From DASQZK01 sp963809925 (GTDB lineage: Bacteria > Bacteroidota > Bacteroidia > Bacteroidales > GCA-2748055), in assembly GCA_963809925.1 (NCBI GenBank), contig CAWELH010000002.1, positions 372,001 through 436,000 on the forward strand: 64,000 nucleotides of DNA, read 5' to 3'. The notes beneath the pieces were generated by a model. The model searched no databases. It was not told where the DNA came from and saw only the letters and a list, made by a program, of their open reading frames with translations. The position numbers were made by a program, and so were the translations under genes. Positions 53,031 through 62,410 of the stretch are shown here, piece by piece (position 1 is the first letter of the stretch; each line of letters opens with the position of its first letter).

Positions 53031-53402
53031 ATGAAAAATTTCCTGTTACCTGTTTTCCTTTGCATTTCACTGCTTACTGCTTGTAACCAGCAAACCGGGA
53101 AGAACGGAAAAAGTGAAGGGTCATCTGAAATGACCGTGAATCCTGAAAAAGTTGTACTGGTAAATATGGATGTCAGAGGCATGACCTGTAGTGATTGCGA
53201 AAACACCATCAAAGCCGGCATATCTGAGCTGAATGGCATCGTTGATGTAACTGCCGATTTTAAAGCCGGAAATGCAATGGTGGAATGCGACACATCCATT
53301 ACCTCGATTGCTGACCTGACCCAAGCCATTGAAAACAGAGGTTATTCTGTTGCCGGGTCAAAAATTGAAGCCGTTACGAAGGAAATGAAATCCAAGGAAT
53401 AA
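53031..53402 (+). CDS. Exported heavy-metal-associated (HMA) domain lipoprotein
   Basis: A 123-residue protein with a lipoprotein signal (MKNFLLPVFLCISLLTACNQ, Cys18) and an HMA/ferredoxin-like domain (about 42-108) with the metal-binding motif GMTCSDCENTI, then VDVTADFKAGNAMVECD and a Lys-rich tail. HMA domains usually bind copper, zinc or mercury through the two Cys; most are cytosolic chaperones or ATPase modules, so a free-standing exported copy is less usual. The linkage with feoAB is suggestive only. DUF456 follows 7 bases downstream. Confidence 0.88.
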   Translation: MKNFLLPVFLCISLLTACNQQTGKNGKSEGSSEMTVNPEKVVLVNMDVRGMTCSDCENTIKAGISELNGIVDVTADFKAGNAMVECDTSITSIADLTQAIENRGYSVAGSKIEAVTKEMKSKE

Positions 53403-53409
53403 ACTGCAT

Positions 53410-53907
53410 ATGGCTGACGGATTGTTTCTCGCAGCGGGAATCCTTTTAATCCTGCTCGGAATAGCAGGATGCATATTGCCTGTCATCCCGGGACCGCCAC
53501 TAAGTTTTTTCGGAATGCTCCTTCTGCGGTTCACCCATTTTGTTGAACCGCTGCGGCAGGATAGGTATGATCACCTGCTCTGGGTCCTTGGTACGTTGGC
53601 CGTAGTTGTCACAATTCTCGACTATCTGGTTCCTGTATGGGGTACAAAAAGATTTGGCGGCTCGAAAGCAGGCACATGGGGAGCCGCTGCAGGTGTGATA
53701 ATAGGGCTATTTTTCGCACCTGTGGGATTAATCATCGGACCATTTGCGGGAGCCGTCATCGGAGAGATCCTCGGCGGCAAGGATCGGAAATCCTCTTTTC
53801 GTGCAGGTTTTGGCAGCTTTCTGGGTGTACTGACGGGCGTTGTGCTGAAACTTATCGTATCAACAGTAATTACATGGTATTTCGTAAAAGAAATTATCCA
53901 ACACTGA
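53410..53907 (+). CDS. DUF456 membrane protein
   Basis: A 165-residue integral membrane protein with about four hydrophobic segments (LFLAAGILLILLGIAGCILP, WVLGTLAVVVTILDYLVPVW, AAAGVIIGLFFAPVGLIIGP, LGVLTGVVLKLIVSTVITWY). PGPPLSFFGMLLL and GAVIGEILGG are features of DUF456. The family is related to small Gly-zipper-like membrane proteins with no known role. It is 7 bases behind the HMA gene and convergent with argF, 2 bases apart. Confidence 0.85.
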   Translation: MADGLFLAAGILLILLGIAGCILPVIPGPPLSFFGMLLLRFTHFVEPLRQDRYDHLLWVLGTLAVVVTILDYLVPVWGTKRFGGSKAGTWGAAAGVIIGLFFAPVGLIIGPFAGAVIGEILGGKDRKSSFRAGFGSFLGVLTGVVLKLIVSTVITWYFVKEIIQH

Positions 53908-53909
53908 TT

Positions 53910-54911
53910 TTACGCACCCAGGGTAGCCACCATCACCGCTTTGATGGAATGCATCCGGTTTTCAGCCTGGTCAAATACGATGGACCTTTCTGATTCAAAT
54001 ACATCCTCACTGACTTCCTGTGCTTCTAATCCAAACTTTCTGAAAATATCCTCACCCACTTTGGTTTCGCGGTTATGGAAAGCAGGCAGGCAATGCAGAA
54101 ATTTAACGGCAGGATTACCGGTAAGTCTCACCACCTCGTTATTGATCTGGTAAGGACGGAGGAGCTCGATTCTATTCTCCCATACATCTGCCGGTTCACC
54201 CATAGATACCCACACATCGGTATAAAGAAAGTCGACATCTTTCACTGCTTCAGCCACATCACCGGTAATGGTGATCCTTGCACCGGTCATCTTAGCAATT
54301 TCACGGCATTGATTTACGAGGTCTTCCGCCGGCTGAAGCTCAGCAGGAGCAGCAGCCCTGAAATCCATTCCCATCTTGGCTGCGCCAACAAGAAGTGAAT
54401 TTCCCATGTTATTCCTTGCATCGCCAAGGTAACAGAAGCTGATCTGTGACAGGGGTTTGTCGGAGTGCTCCATCATGGTCATAATATCAGCCAGTATCTG
54501 CGTGGGGTGAAATTCATTGGTAAGACCATTCCAGACCGGCACACCGGCATAAGAGGCCAGCTCTTCCACGATATCCTGCCCAAAGCCACGGTATTCGATT
54601 CCGTCATACATGCGACCGAGGACTCGTGCTGTGTCTTTCATCGATTCTTTGTGGCCGATCTGAGTACCGGAAGGTCCAAGGTAAGTAATATGTGCTCCCT
54701 GATCGTAGGCTGCAACTTCAAATGCACAACGGGTACGGGTAGACGATTTCTCGAAGATGAGAGCGATGTTTTTACCTTTCAGTGTCTGCTTTTCGGTTCC
54801 TGTATACTTTGCATGTTTCAGGGAAAAAGAGAGATCAATCAGGTATCTGATTTCCTGAGGCGTGAAATCCAGAAGCTTCAGAAAATGCCTGTTTCGCAGA
54901 TTAAAAGCCAT
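53910..54911 (-). CDS. argF: Ornithine carbamoyltransferase
   Basis: Interconverts carbamoyl phosphate plus ornithine with citrulline. The 333-residue protein has the carbamoyl-phosphate motifs SSTRTRCAFEVAA (about 55-67) and HPTQILAD (about 133-140), the ornithine loop DVWVSMGEP and the hallmark FLHCLPAFHN. It is the true ornithine enzyme by these motifs, unlike the succinyl- or acetylornithine enzymes that Bacteroidota usually use for arginine synthesis. Next to carbamate kinase, it is more likely catabolic (ArcB-like). No arginine deiminase gene is in the window. It follows arcC by 52 bases and has its own -7 match. Confidence 0.95.
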   Translation of the reverse strand: MAFNLRNRHFLKLLDFTPQEIRYLIDLSFSLKHAKYTGTEKQTLKGKNIALIFEKSSTRTRCAFEVAAYDQGAHITYLGPSGTQIGHKESMKDTARVLGRMYDGIEYRGFGQDIVEELASYAGVPVWNGLTNEFHPTQILADIMTMMEHSDKPLSQISFCYLGDARNNMGNSLLVGAAKMGMDFRAAAPAELQPAEDLVNQCREIAKMTGARITITGDVAEAVKDVDFLYTDVWVSMGEPADVWENRIELLRPYQINNEVVRLTGNPAVKFLHCLPAFHNRETKVGEDIFRKFGLEAQEVSEDVFESERSIVFDQAENRMHSIKAVMVATLGA

Positions 54912-54943
54912 ATCGATGATATTTTAGTGTTTATAATAGGCTA

Positions 54944-54951
54944 CAAAGCTA
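54944..54951 (-). promoter_or_regulatory. Putative -7 element for argF
   Basis: CAAAGCTA on the plus strand is TAGCTTTG on the minus strand, an exact TAnnTTTG match in the short arcC-argF gap. The same octamer precedes arcC at 56008. Confidence 0.45.
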
Positions 54952-54963
54952 TAACAAATGATG

Positions 54964-55920
54964 TTAATCTTCATATTCCATGGTAATTTTCGTGCCGTAG
55001 CTTTTATCCTGAAGTTTAAATGCCTCGGTGATAACACTTTTTCGGCCGCCTTTTTCAATAAATTGTAAGCAGGCTCTTATTTTTGGAGCCATACTCCCCT
55101 CCGAAAACTGACCTTCTTCAAGATATTTCTTTGTATCCCTGTAATTCAGAAATTCCTTAATCTCCTGATCAGGTTTGTTATAATTGATATATACAAAATT
55201 TACATCTGTCAGAATATAAAATTCATCAGCAGATATATGGGCCGCGAGCAGAGAGGAAGCAAGATCTTTATCGATGACGGCTTCTGCAGGCCTGATATTT
55301 TGCTTTTCATCAATATAAACCGGGATTCCCCCGCCACCTGCCGCAATTACAATGTTTCCCTGCCTGGCCAGGTATTCGACCACTTTCTCATTCATGATAC
55401 TCATGGGCTTTGGTGATGGAACAACCCGCCGCCATCCGCCGGCAACTTTTACTTCTTCCTTAAATATCCATCCTTTCTCAGAGCTTATACGTTCTGACTC
55501 AGCCTGGCTGTAGATCTTTCCCACCCTCTTGATGGGATTGCTGAATGCCTGATCATTGTTATCCACGACAACCTGAGTGATCAATGTTATTACTTCTTTA
55601 CGGATCCCATGATTCTTCAGTACGTTTCTCAGCATGCGCTCAATCATATAACCGATGCCACCCTGAGAGTCGGCCACGCAAACATCGAGGGGCATCTGGG
55701 GTATCCTGTATATGCTCTCTCCGGCATCATTCCGCATCAGAATATTGCCCACCTGGGGGCCATTGCCATGGCTGATTACCAGATCATACCCTTCCTTCAG
55801 GAGGTATACCAGGTTTTCCAGGGTATCCATAGTATTCTTTTCCTGTTCATCAATAGTACCTACCTGGCCGCCCCTTAGTATTGCATTACCTCCAAGTGCG
55901 ATCACTGCTAGTTTATTCAT
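54964..55920 (-). CDS. arcC: Carbamate kinase
   Basis: Makes ATP from carbamoyl phosphate and ADP in arginine, citrulline or agmatine breakdown. The 318-residue protein begins NKLAVIALGGNAILRGGQVG and shows LVISHGNGPQVGN, IRKEVITLITQVVVD, NIVIAAGGGGIPVY and the K-D-based LIDKDLASSLLAA-type reading VIDKDLASSLLAA. All the catalytic elements of the family are present and the length is standard. It is the upstream member of an arcC-argF pair. An exact -7 match lies about 90 bases upstream. Confidence 0.96.
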   Translation of the reverse strand: MNKLAVIALGGNAILRGGQVGTIDEQEKNTMDTLENLVYLLKEGYDLVISHGNGPQVGNILMRNDAGESIYRIPQMPLDVCVADSQGGIGYMIERMLRNVLKNHGIRKEVITLITQVVVDNNDQAFSNPIKRVGKIYSQAESERISSEKGWIFKEEVKVAGGWRRVVPSPKPMSIMNEKVVEYLARQGNIVIAAGGGGIPVYIDEKQNIRPAEAVIDKDLASSLLAAHISADEFYILTDVNFVYINYNKPDQEIKEFLNYRDTKKYLEEGQFSEGSMAPKIRACLQFIEKGGRKSVITEAFKLQDKSYGTKITMEYED

Positions 55921-56007
55921 GGATCGTATTTATTTATGCCGTTTTCCGCCTTTTCGCTTCCCCTGGAACACGCCAGAGCTTCCTTCAGTATTTTTCTTCA
56001 GGGGTAA

Positions 56008-56015
56008 CAAAGCTA
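56008..56015 (-). promoter_or_regulatory. Putative -7 element for arcC
   Basis: CAAAGCTA on the plus strand is TAGCTTTG on the minus strand. It lies about 88 bases upstream of the arcC ATG and is identical to the element before argF. Confidence 0.45.
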
Positions 56016-56195
56016 AGAAATATCAACATCTGACTACATCTCTCAAGGCTTGTTATAAAACAATGTTTCCAGGAATTTTTCAACCTGCATTTTTGACCGA
56101 ATTTACTGAGGAATGTCGAACTCATTATGTTTTTAACTATTTTTATGTCTTAAATTTTATTTTATACCTTTATATAAACTGACAATGATCTTAAA

Positions 56196-56888
56196 TTGCT
56201 CAAATTGAACGGATTATTGAGAAGATACCTCGTGTTGGTCCTTGTAATCATTGTTTGCAGCTGCCATAGACAGAAGAAGTTCAAAATTGTAAAAGCGGAT
56301 GTAATAGAATACAGGATTGAATATCTGGATGATAAGGCCGGAAGCGTTCCCACGCAGATACTACCCGATCACATGTCCGTAATATTTGCCCCTCCTTATG
56401 CAATAAACAGGATTCAGGGATTTTTCGGACAGTTCTCATTAAGCTATGTCGCCAATCTCAGGAGGAAAACTGTGATAACCCTTCTGAAATTATTCGACAG
56501 GAAGTATTACTATGAGGGTCGCCCGGGAGATCTGCCTTGCGGTATTGATCCTATGGAAGGCATGGTACTTTCAGCTGCAGATGGAGAAAAAGTGATTGCC
56601 GGTTACAGGTGTCGTGAATATATTCTCAACCTGCCAGGTGAAAAAGATATTTCGGTTTACAGCACCGATGAGATCAGGATAAAATCTCCGAACATCACAA
56701 CCCCGTACCATGATCTCGAAAATGTTCTTTTACAGTTTTATACCCGTTTGAGTGTGATGGACATGCTGCTCGTAGCCGATACTTGTAAAACAGAGAATAT
56801 ATCAGAAGAGCTATTTTCCATTCCCGATGGGTACGTGCAGGTCTCAAAAGCAAAAATGGAAAATATTCTGGCTGAACTGTTTAAATAA
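56196..56888 (+). CDS. Unrecognised lipoprotein-like protein
   Basis: A 230-residue protein starting with TTG at 56196; an in-frame stop lies three codons upstream and there is no ATG, so TTG (here or at 56205) must serve. The N-terminus LLRRYLVLVLVIIVCSCHRQ looks like a lipoprotein signal. The mature part is beta-rich (IEYRIEYLDDKAG, YAINRIQGFFGQFSL, ITLLKLFDRKYYYEG, VIAGYRCREYILNL, ISVYSTDEI) and resembles DUF4412/GLPGLI-like proteins that describe small exported beta domains. Function unknown. A TACCTTTA element at 56165-56172 fits a promoter just upstream. It lies 42 bases before ftsK. Confidence 0.68.
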   Translation: MLKLNGLLRRYLVLVLVIIVCSCHRQKKFKIVKADVIEYRIEYLDDKAGSVPTQILPDHMSVIFAPPYAINRIQGFFGQFSLSYVANLRRKTVITLLKLFDRKYYYEGRPGDLPCGIDPMEGMVLSAADGEKVIAGYRCREYILNLPGEKDISVYSTDEIRIKSPNITTPYHDLENVLLQFYTRLSVMDMLLVADTCKTENISEELFSIPDGYVQVSKAKMENILAELFK

Positions 56889-56930
56889 TTTTACAATAAT
56901 ATTAACCCAATCCCGGAGTTTTATATAAGA

Positions 56931-59294
56931 ATGAGTCGTGATAAAGGAATAATCGGATTAATACGCAAGACTATCAGGTTTTTCAAGGATGATAGGTTCA
57001 GAATCATTACAGGGACCTTCCTGGTTCTATTGTCGGCATACCTTATTATTGCCTTTGTCTCCTATTTCTTTACCTGGAGAGACGACCAGGACTTTATGTG
57101 GGCAGATGTATTCTCACGCGCAGAAGTACAGGTTGAGAACCATGCCGGAAAGATCGGAGCATGGGTGTCGGCACTCTTTATGAACCGCTGGTTTGGACTT
57201 GCAAGTTTTACCGTACCCTTTTTCTTTTTTATTCTGGGGACAACCATGCTCAGACTGAAGATTTTCAGAACGGGCAAAAGTATTCGCGTTCTGATTCTTG
57301 CAACCATTCTCTTTTCCGTTCTCCTTGGTTTTGTATTCGGACGGAATACTGAATTTCTTGGCAGTGGACCTGGTGGTGCCCATGGGTACTTTATCAGTCA
57401 GTGGCTCATCGCTATACTGGGTAAAGCCGGAACCGCTTTTCTTCTCCTCCTTCTTTTTCTGGGATTTTTCCTTTACTCTTTCAGTAATCCCGAGGGATTT
57501 TTCAAATTAAAAAGGCCGCATCTTAAGAAAAAGAATAGAAAAGATGATATTGCAATGACCGATTCGACGATTCCTGTCGATGACCACGCAGAGAAATCCT
57601 CGAACGATACTGAAAAAACGGTTTCCGGCAAGAATGATCATTCATCTGTTACTAATATTGAACTGACTACAGAGGAAGTCCCGGCGAAAAAAAAGGAGGT
57701 AATCACAACTGACGATCCTGGGGAGGATACGATCGAAATGACGGTTGAACATGCCGACGATGACGAAACAGATACAACTGGTTCACTGCAGGAAGATTAT
57801 GATCCGACGCTCGACCTTTCAACGTATAAATACCCCTCGCTAAAACTCCTCAAGGACCATGAGATAGGTAATCCGACGGTAGGTAACGAAGAATTACTGA
57901 GTAATAAGAATAAAATTGTCGAGACTCTGGCAAATTATAAGATCACAATCGACAAGATCAAAGCGACCATCGGGCCTACCGTTACGCTCTATGAAATCGT
58001 TCCGGCTCCAGGTATCAGGATTTCCAAGATCAAAAGCCTGGAAGACGACATCGCCCTCAGCCTGGCCGCACTGGGAATCAGGATTGTAGCTCCCATACCT
58101 GGCAAAGGTACCATCGGTATCGAAGTCCCGAATCTTCAACCCAGAACGGTTAGTATGAAGAACGTGTTGTCGTCGATGAAATTCCAGGACACCAAATTTG
58201 AGCTGCCGGTAGCGCTTGGAAAGACCATCTCCAACGAAACGTACGTTTTCGACCTGACCAGGATGCCTCATCTTCTTGTTGCTGGTGCTACCGGGCAGGG
58301 TAAATCGGTAGGACTCAATGCCATTATTACTTCATTGTTGTATAAGAAACACCCGTCGCAGCTAAAATTCGTACTGGTCGATCCGAAAAAAGTAGAGCTT
58401 ACATTATATTCCAAGCTTGAAAGGCATTTTCTGGCTAAAATCCCCGATACTGAGGATGCGATTATCACCGACACACAGAAGGTGATCACCACACTGACCT
58501 CCCTCACTATGGAAATGGATCAGCGTTATAATCTTTTAAAGCTTGCCCACGTACGGAACATTAAAGAATACAATGAAAAATTTATCAAGCGGAAATTGAA
58601 CCCTGATAAAGGTCACCGTTATCTCCCTTACATCGTGTTGATTATCGATGAATTTGCCGACCTGATCATGACGGCTGGTCGCGAAGTCGAGAACCCTATA
58701 GCACGTTTGGCGCAGCTGGCCAGGGCCATCGGCATTCACCTGATCATCGCTACACAGCGGCCAACCACCAATATTATAACTGGTGTGATCAAGGCAAATT
58801 TCCCTGCGAGACTTGCATTCAGGGTCATGTCTGTCATTGATTCACGTACTATTCTGGATATGGCAGGGGCAAACCAGCTAATTGGCCGTGGCGATCTGCT
58901 CATTTCTTCAGGGACGGAGCCCGTAAGACTGCAGTGCGCTTTTATCGATACACCTGAAATAGACGTACTCACAGATTTTATTGGTGAACAAAAGGGCTAC
59001 CCCGTTGCCATGGAACTACCTGAGGTAGAGGAAGCTATGTCGGGAGCGATCGAAGTTGACCTTAAGAAACGCGACGCACGCTTTGAGGAGGCTGCCCACC
59101 TGGTTGTCCAGTATCAACAGGGATCCACTTCACTCATTCAGAGAAAACTTGCCCTGGGATATAACCGTGCCGGCCGGATTGTTGATCAGCTGGAGGCTGC
59201 CGGGATACTCGGCCCGTTTGAGGGGAGTAAAGCCAGGGAAGTGCTGATACAGGATGAAATGAGTTTGGAACAGATTTTGAACGGCCTTGAATAA
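56931..59294 (+). CDS. ftsK: DNA translocase FtsK
   Basis: A 787-residue divisome DNA pump for chromosome segregation and dimer resolution. The N-terminus has four membrane helices (about 25-185). A charged low-complexity linker follows (about 190-280, rich in Asp, Glu, Lys, Thr). The motor domain has Walker A GATGQGKSVGLN (about 450-461) and Walker B VLIIDEFADLI (about 567-577), with IIATQRPTTNIITGVIK; the C-terminal winged-helix gamma domain (about 720-787, STSLIQRKLALGYNRAGRIV) reads the KOPS sites. Full length. The lolA-like gene starts 7 bases after its stop, as usual in this phylum. Confidence 0.97.
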   Translation: MSRDKGIIGLIRKTIRFFKDDRFRIITGTFLVLLSAYLIIAFVSYFFTWRDDQDFMWADVFSRAEVQVENHAGKIGAWVSALFMNRWFGLASFTVPFFFFILGTTMLRLKIFRTGKSIRVLILATILFSVLLGFVFGRNTEFLGSGPGGAHGYFISQWLIAILGKAGTAFLLLLLFLGFFLYSFSNPEGFFKLKRPHLKKKNRKDDIAMTDSTIPVDDHAEKSSNDTEKTVSGKNDHSSVTNIELTTEEVPAKKKEVITTDDPGEDTIEMTVEHADDDETDTTGSLQEDYDPTLDLSTYKYPSLKLLKDHEIGNPTVGNEELLSNKNKIVETLANYKITIDKIKATIGPTVTLYEIVPAPGIRISKIKSLEDDIALSLAALGIRIVAPIPGKGTIGIEVPNLQPRTVSMKNVLSSMKFQDTKFELPVALGKTISNETYVFDLTRMPHLLVAGATGQGKSVGLNAIITSLLYKKHPSQLKFVLVDPKKVELTLYSKLERHFLAKIPDTEDAIITDTQKVITTLTSLTMEMDQRYNLLKLAHVRNIKEYNEKFIKRKLNPDKGHRYLPYIVLIIDEFADLIMTAGREVENPIARLAQLARAIGIHLIIATQRPTTNIITGVIKANFPARLAFRVMSVIDSRTILDMAGANQLIGRGDLLISSGTEPVRLQCAFIDTPEIDVLTDFIGEQKGYPVAMELPEVEEAMSGAIEVDLKKRDARFEEAAHLVVQYQQGSTSLIQRKLALGYNRAGRIVDQLEAAGILGPFEGSKAREVLIQDEMSLEQILNGLE

Positions 59295-59301
59295 AAAGCA
59301 C

Positions 59302-59967
59302 ATGAAACAACTTCCAATCCTATTCTTGTCACTTCTCAGCATATCGGCTGTAGCCCAGGTCAGCAATGAATCCATGTCAAGAGACCCCGATGCAGAGCCG
59401 TATCTCGAAAATGTCGCAGGACTCTTTTCTGAAGATGCCGCATTCCAGGTTGAATTCAAATACAAGATCGTCAGCAAGGTCAATGAAGCCTCGGTAAGCG
59501 ATTACGGATCCGTGATCATGAAGGGCAGTAATTATAAAATGAAAACCGAAGACACGGAAGTTTATTTCAACGGTTCAAAGCTCTGGTCGTATAACGTGCC
59601 AGCAGGTGAAGTGTATGTCACTCAGCCCGACTCATCCGATACCAGTGAGAATCTTACCGATCCGTTCAGGCTTATCGGAAATTACAAGTCATATTATAAA
59701 TACCGATATAAAGGCGAAAAGACCATTCAGGGAAAAAAATATCAGGAGATCGACCTCTATCCTGATGATCTAAAGAGCAACTATTCTATTCTGCGACTCC
59801 TGGTATATAATTACGGTAAAAACATCTATTCACTCACCATTCAGCAAAAAAACGGCATCGACATTGAGATTTACATTACCGATATCATCAAAAATATCTC
59901 CATCACCGGGAAAACTTTCGAATGGGATGAAACCACTCATCCCGACGTGCTTGTCATTGAAATGTGA
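59302..59967 (+). CDS. LolA-like outer-membrane lipoprotein carrier protein
   Basis: A 221-residue periplasmic protein from the ATG at 59302 (MKQLPILFLSLLSISAVAQ, signal peptide ending AVAQ). A longer frame from TTG 59287 would overlap ftsK by eight bases. The mature part is a LolA fold: FQVEFKYKIVSKVNEAS, GSVIMKGSNYKMKTEDTEVYF, SKLWSYNVPAGEVYVTQPD, YKYRYKGEKTIQGKKYQEIDL, IRLLVYNYGKNIYSLTIQ-like strands. It probably carries lipoproteins across the periplasm. Directly behind ftsK, a conserved Bacteroidota arrangement. Confidence 0.88.
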   Translation: MKQLPILFLSLLSISAVAQVSNESMSRDPDAEPYLENVAGLFSEDAAFQVEFKYKIVSKVNEASVSDYGSVIMKGSNYKMKTEDTEVYFNGSKLWSYNVPAGEVYVTQPDSSDTSENLTDPFRLIGNYKSYYKYRYKGEKTIQGKKYQEIDLYPDDLKSNYSILRLLVYNYGKNIYSLTIQQKNGIDIEIYITDIIKNISITGKTFEWDETTHPDVLVIEM

Positions 59968-59976
59968 CCGCTGCTC

Positions 59977-62112
59977 CTATTCCGGATATTCAATCCTGGC
60001 GTGGTATATATTAATCAGCTTGCGCTTGAATATCTCCTTGATGGTAGCCATATCTCTGAACGTCAGATCAACGTTTACAAACTGCTGTTGTTTGTTCTGA
60101 TTATCGATGATATTTTCTACCAGGTTGTTAATCACCTCCTTATCGATAGATTTAAGACTCCGTGATGCCGCCTCAGTGGAGTCGGCCATCATCAGCACGG
60201 CCGTTTCCTTTGAAAAGGGTTTCGGTCCGGGATAGGTGAATCGGGCAATATCCACTTCTGCATCGGGATACTTCTTAAGATAGGATTTATAGAAGTACTG
60301 AACAGCTGTGGTACCGTGATGTGTCTTAATAAAATCAACGATAACAGCCGGAAGTTTGTTTTTCTTTGCAATTTCTACTCCTTTTGCAACATGACCAATA
60401 ATTTTTTCCGCGCTCACTTCAAATTCAAGATTGTCATGTGGATTATAATTTGAAGTCAGGTTCTCGATAAAATACATTGGGTCTTCCATTTTTCCAATAT
60501 CGTGATACAATGCTGCTGCCCGAATAAGTAAAGGGTTTCCGCCAACGTTCAGGATCGCCTCCTCAGCAAGGTTTGCCACCTGAAGAGAGTGCTGAAAAGT
60601 GCCCGGGGCCAGCTCGGCAAGCTTCCTAAGCAATGGCTGGTTGGTATCTGATAACTCCACCAGGGTGGCATCGGAGACGAAACCGAAGATTTTTTCAAAG
60701 ATATAGATTAGCGGGTAGGAAGTTAATACAAGCAGTGCATTCCCCGCAAACCATGCATAATTTATCCATTCCAGGTTCCGGAAACTTCCTTCCTGTATCA
60801 AACCCATACCGGTATAAATTAAACTGTATGATATCAGCGCAAATACTGCCGAGACAAACAAAATTCCACGCCGGTAGAGATTCCTGAGTGTAAAAATGGT
60901 CACAACTCCCGCAATAAAATTCATGAAAACAAATTCAAAACCATTGGGAGCCCAGAAACCGATGAGCAGAATCGTGACAAAATGTACAAAAAGGGAAATA
61001 CGTGCGTCATAAAATGTCTTCAAGATAACAGGCAGGATAACAAAGGGGACAACATAAAGGCTCAGCGACTGGGTACGTATAGTAAGCGTGGCCATCGATG
61101 CCATGATCACAACTAGCATGACAATGAAAAATGTTTTGATCCCGGTGTTCAGCACTTCCTTTCTGAAATGGAATAAAAAAAGGTAAAGTACCAGAAAAGC
61201 AAAGGCAACCAGGAGGATTTGCCCAGCGAAAATCAAGCTGTAATTCCTGGATACTCCGGGATTGGTTTCATATTCCTGTTTGAGAGACTGAAGTATCTGA
61301 TACTTCTGGTCATTGACTGGTTCCCCCAGTGCAATGATCTTCTCTCCCGCCTGCACCATACCCTGTGTCAGAGAGATTTCACTGGCCAGGCTCTCTTTCA
61401 CGCGTTCGGAGGTCACGTCATCATAGAACAGATTCGGCTCTACCAGATCACCGGCATCGATCCTGGCTATAAACCGGTCATCTTCCTTAATTTTGGGTTG
61501 ATAAATTGCCGCAGCATCGTTGAAGGCGGACTTCAGGTACTCGTAGGCAGTTTTTTGCGTGAAAATTGTATTCACCTGCCTTTCTTCCACAACCTGGCCC
61601 CGTATAATATTGACATTCGATTCCCTGTTCTGAACATTTTCCAGTTGAACGGGATCCTGCACTATTCCCCGCCTGTAAACTGACCTCAATATATCTGAGA
61701 TTCCCTGCATATAAACAACACGCAGGCTATCGATGGAACCATGTTTGACATACGGGTTGGAGTGAAACAGTCCTCTGGATTTCGCTAATTTAGCATATGA
61801 ATCCCATGCCTTGACAAATATTTCATTAAGGCTGCTTTCCTCCTGAATCACTACTGCAGAATCGTATCTGAAGTAAGGCTCGAAGTCTTTCATTACGCTG
61901 TCTTTTTCTGCCTGAATAACAGCGTCGGGCTTGTAAATCGGAAAATTGAAAGGAGCCACCAGTACTTCGTGCATCCATGGTTTTCCTTTCTGAAATTCAA
62001 ACCTGAATTTACCTCCGTGTGGGAACAATGCAATGATAGCTGCAGTACCGGCAAGAAATATCAGGAAAATACGAATGGATTTAAAGTTAATGGTTCGTCC
62101 TAAAATTTTCAT
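59977..62112 (-). CDS. 7TM-HD family phosphohydrolase (PgpH-like)
   Basis: A 711-residue protein from the ATG at 62110-62112 (MKILGRTINFKSIRI); the longer frame from 62154 would start upstream of the predicted transcription start. One N-terminal membrane helix, a periplasmic 7TMR-HDED domain (about 40-290), seven membrane helices (about 295-480), and a C-terminal HD domain with LYHDIGKMEDPMYF (metal ligands), a further conserved FIKTHHGTTAVQYF and VLMMADSTEAASRSL. In relatives the HD domain hydrolyses c-di-AMP; this is inferred, and the partner cyclase is not in the window. Convergent with lolA, 9 bases apart. Confidence 0.9.
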   Translation of the reverse strand: MKILGRTINFKSIRIFLIFLAGTAAIIALFPHGGKFRFEFQKGKPWMHEVLVAPFNFPIYKPDAVIQAEKDSVMKDFEPYFRYDSAVVIQEESSLNEIFVKAWDSYAKLAKSRGLFHSNPYVKHGSIDSLRVVYMQGISDILRSVYRRGIVQDPVQLENVQNRESNVNIIRGQVVEERQVNTIFTQKTAYEYLKSAFNDAAAIYQPKIKEDDRFIARIDAGDLVEPNLFYDDVTSERVKESLASEISLTQGMVQAGEKIIALGEPVNDQKYQILQSLKQEYETNPGVSRNYSLIFAGQILLVAFAFLVLYLFLFHFRKEVLNTGIKTFFIVMLVVIMASMATLTIRTQSLSLYVVPFVILPVILKTFYDARISLFVHFVTILLIGFWAPNGFEFVFMNFIAGVVTIFTLRNLYRRGILFVSAVFALISYSLIYTGMGLIQEGSFRNLEWINYAWFAGNALLVLTSYPLIYIFEKIFGFVSDATLVELSDTNQPLLRKLAELAPGTFQHSLQVANLAEEAILNVGGNPLLIRAAALYHDIGKMEDPMYFIENLTSNYNPHDNLEFEVSAEKIIGHVAKGVEIAKKNKLPAVIVDFIKTHHGTTAVQYFYKSYLKKYPDAEVDIARFTYPGPKPFSKETAVLMMADSTEAASRSLKSIDKEVINNLVENIIDNQNKQQQFVNVDLTFRDMATIKEIFKRKLINIYHARIEYPE

Positions 62113-62151
62113 AGGTGTGTCTTTTCGGGAAACGAATTTAGGATTTATTTC

Positions 62152-62180
62152 CAAAAGTAAAACAATTCTGATCTCCCAAA
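62152..62180 (-). promoter_or_regulatory. Promoter of the 7TM-HD gene
   Basis: On the minus strand TTTG (62177-62180) is followed after 17 bases by TACTTTTG (62152-62159), an exact -7 match. The predicted start near 62145 fits the chosen ATG at 62112 but not the longer frame at 62154. Confidence 0.55.
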
Positions 62181-62410
62181 CCTATAACTAATTAATAGCG
62201 AAAATGTTTAGTTCTCAGAAGTGATCCGTTAAATTGGTATTGCAATAATTTTCCTGAAATTTAGGGAAATGCAACCCAGACAAATCCCGAATTTTTTGAA
62301 CAGCAATCCTGTTACTGACCAATCATTTTCTACCTATATGAAAAATTTAAAGAAGAAGACCCATTTCACCTGATCTAAAACCTTAACTTTATATCCTTAA
62401 AACCACATTT

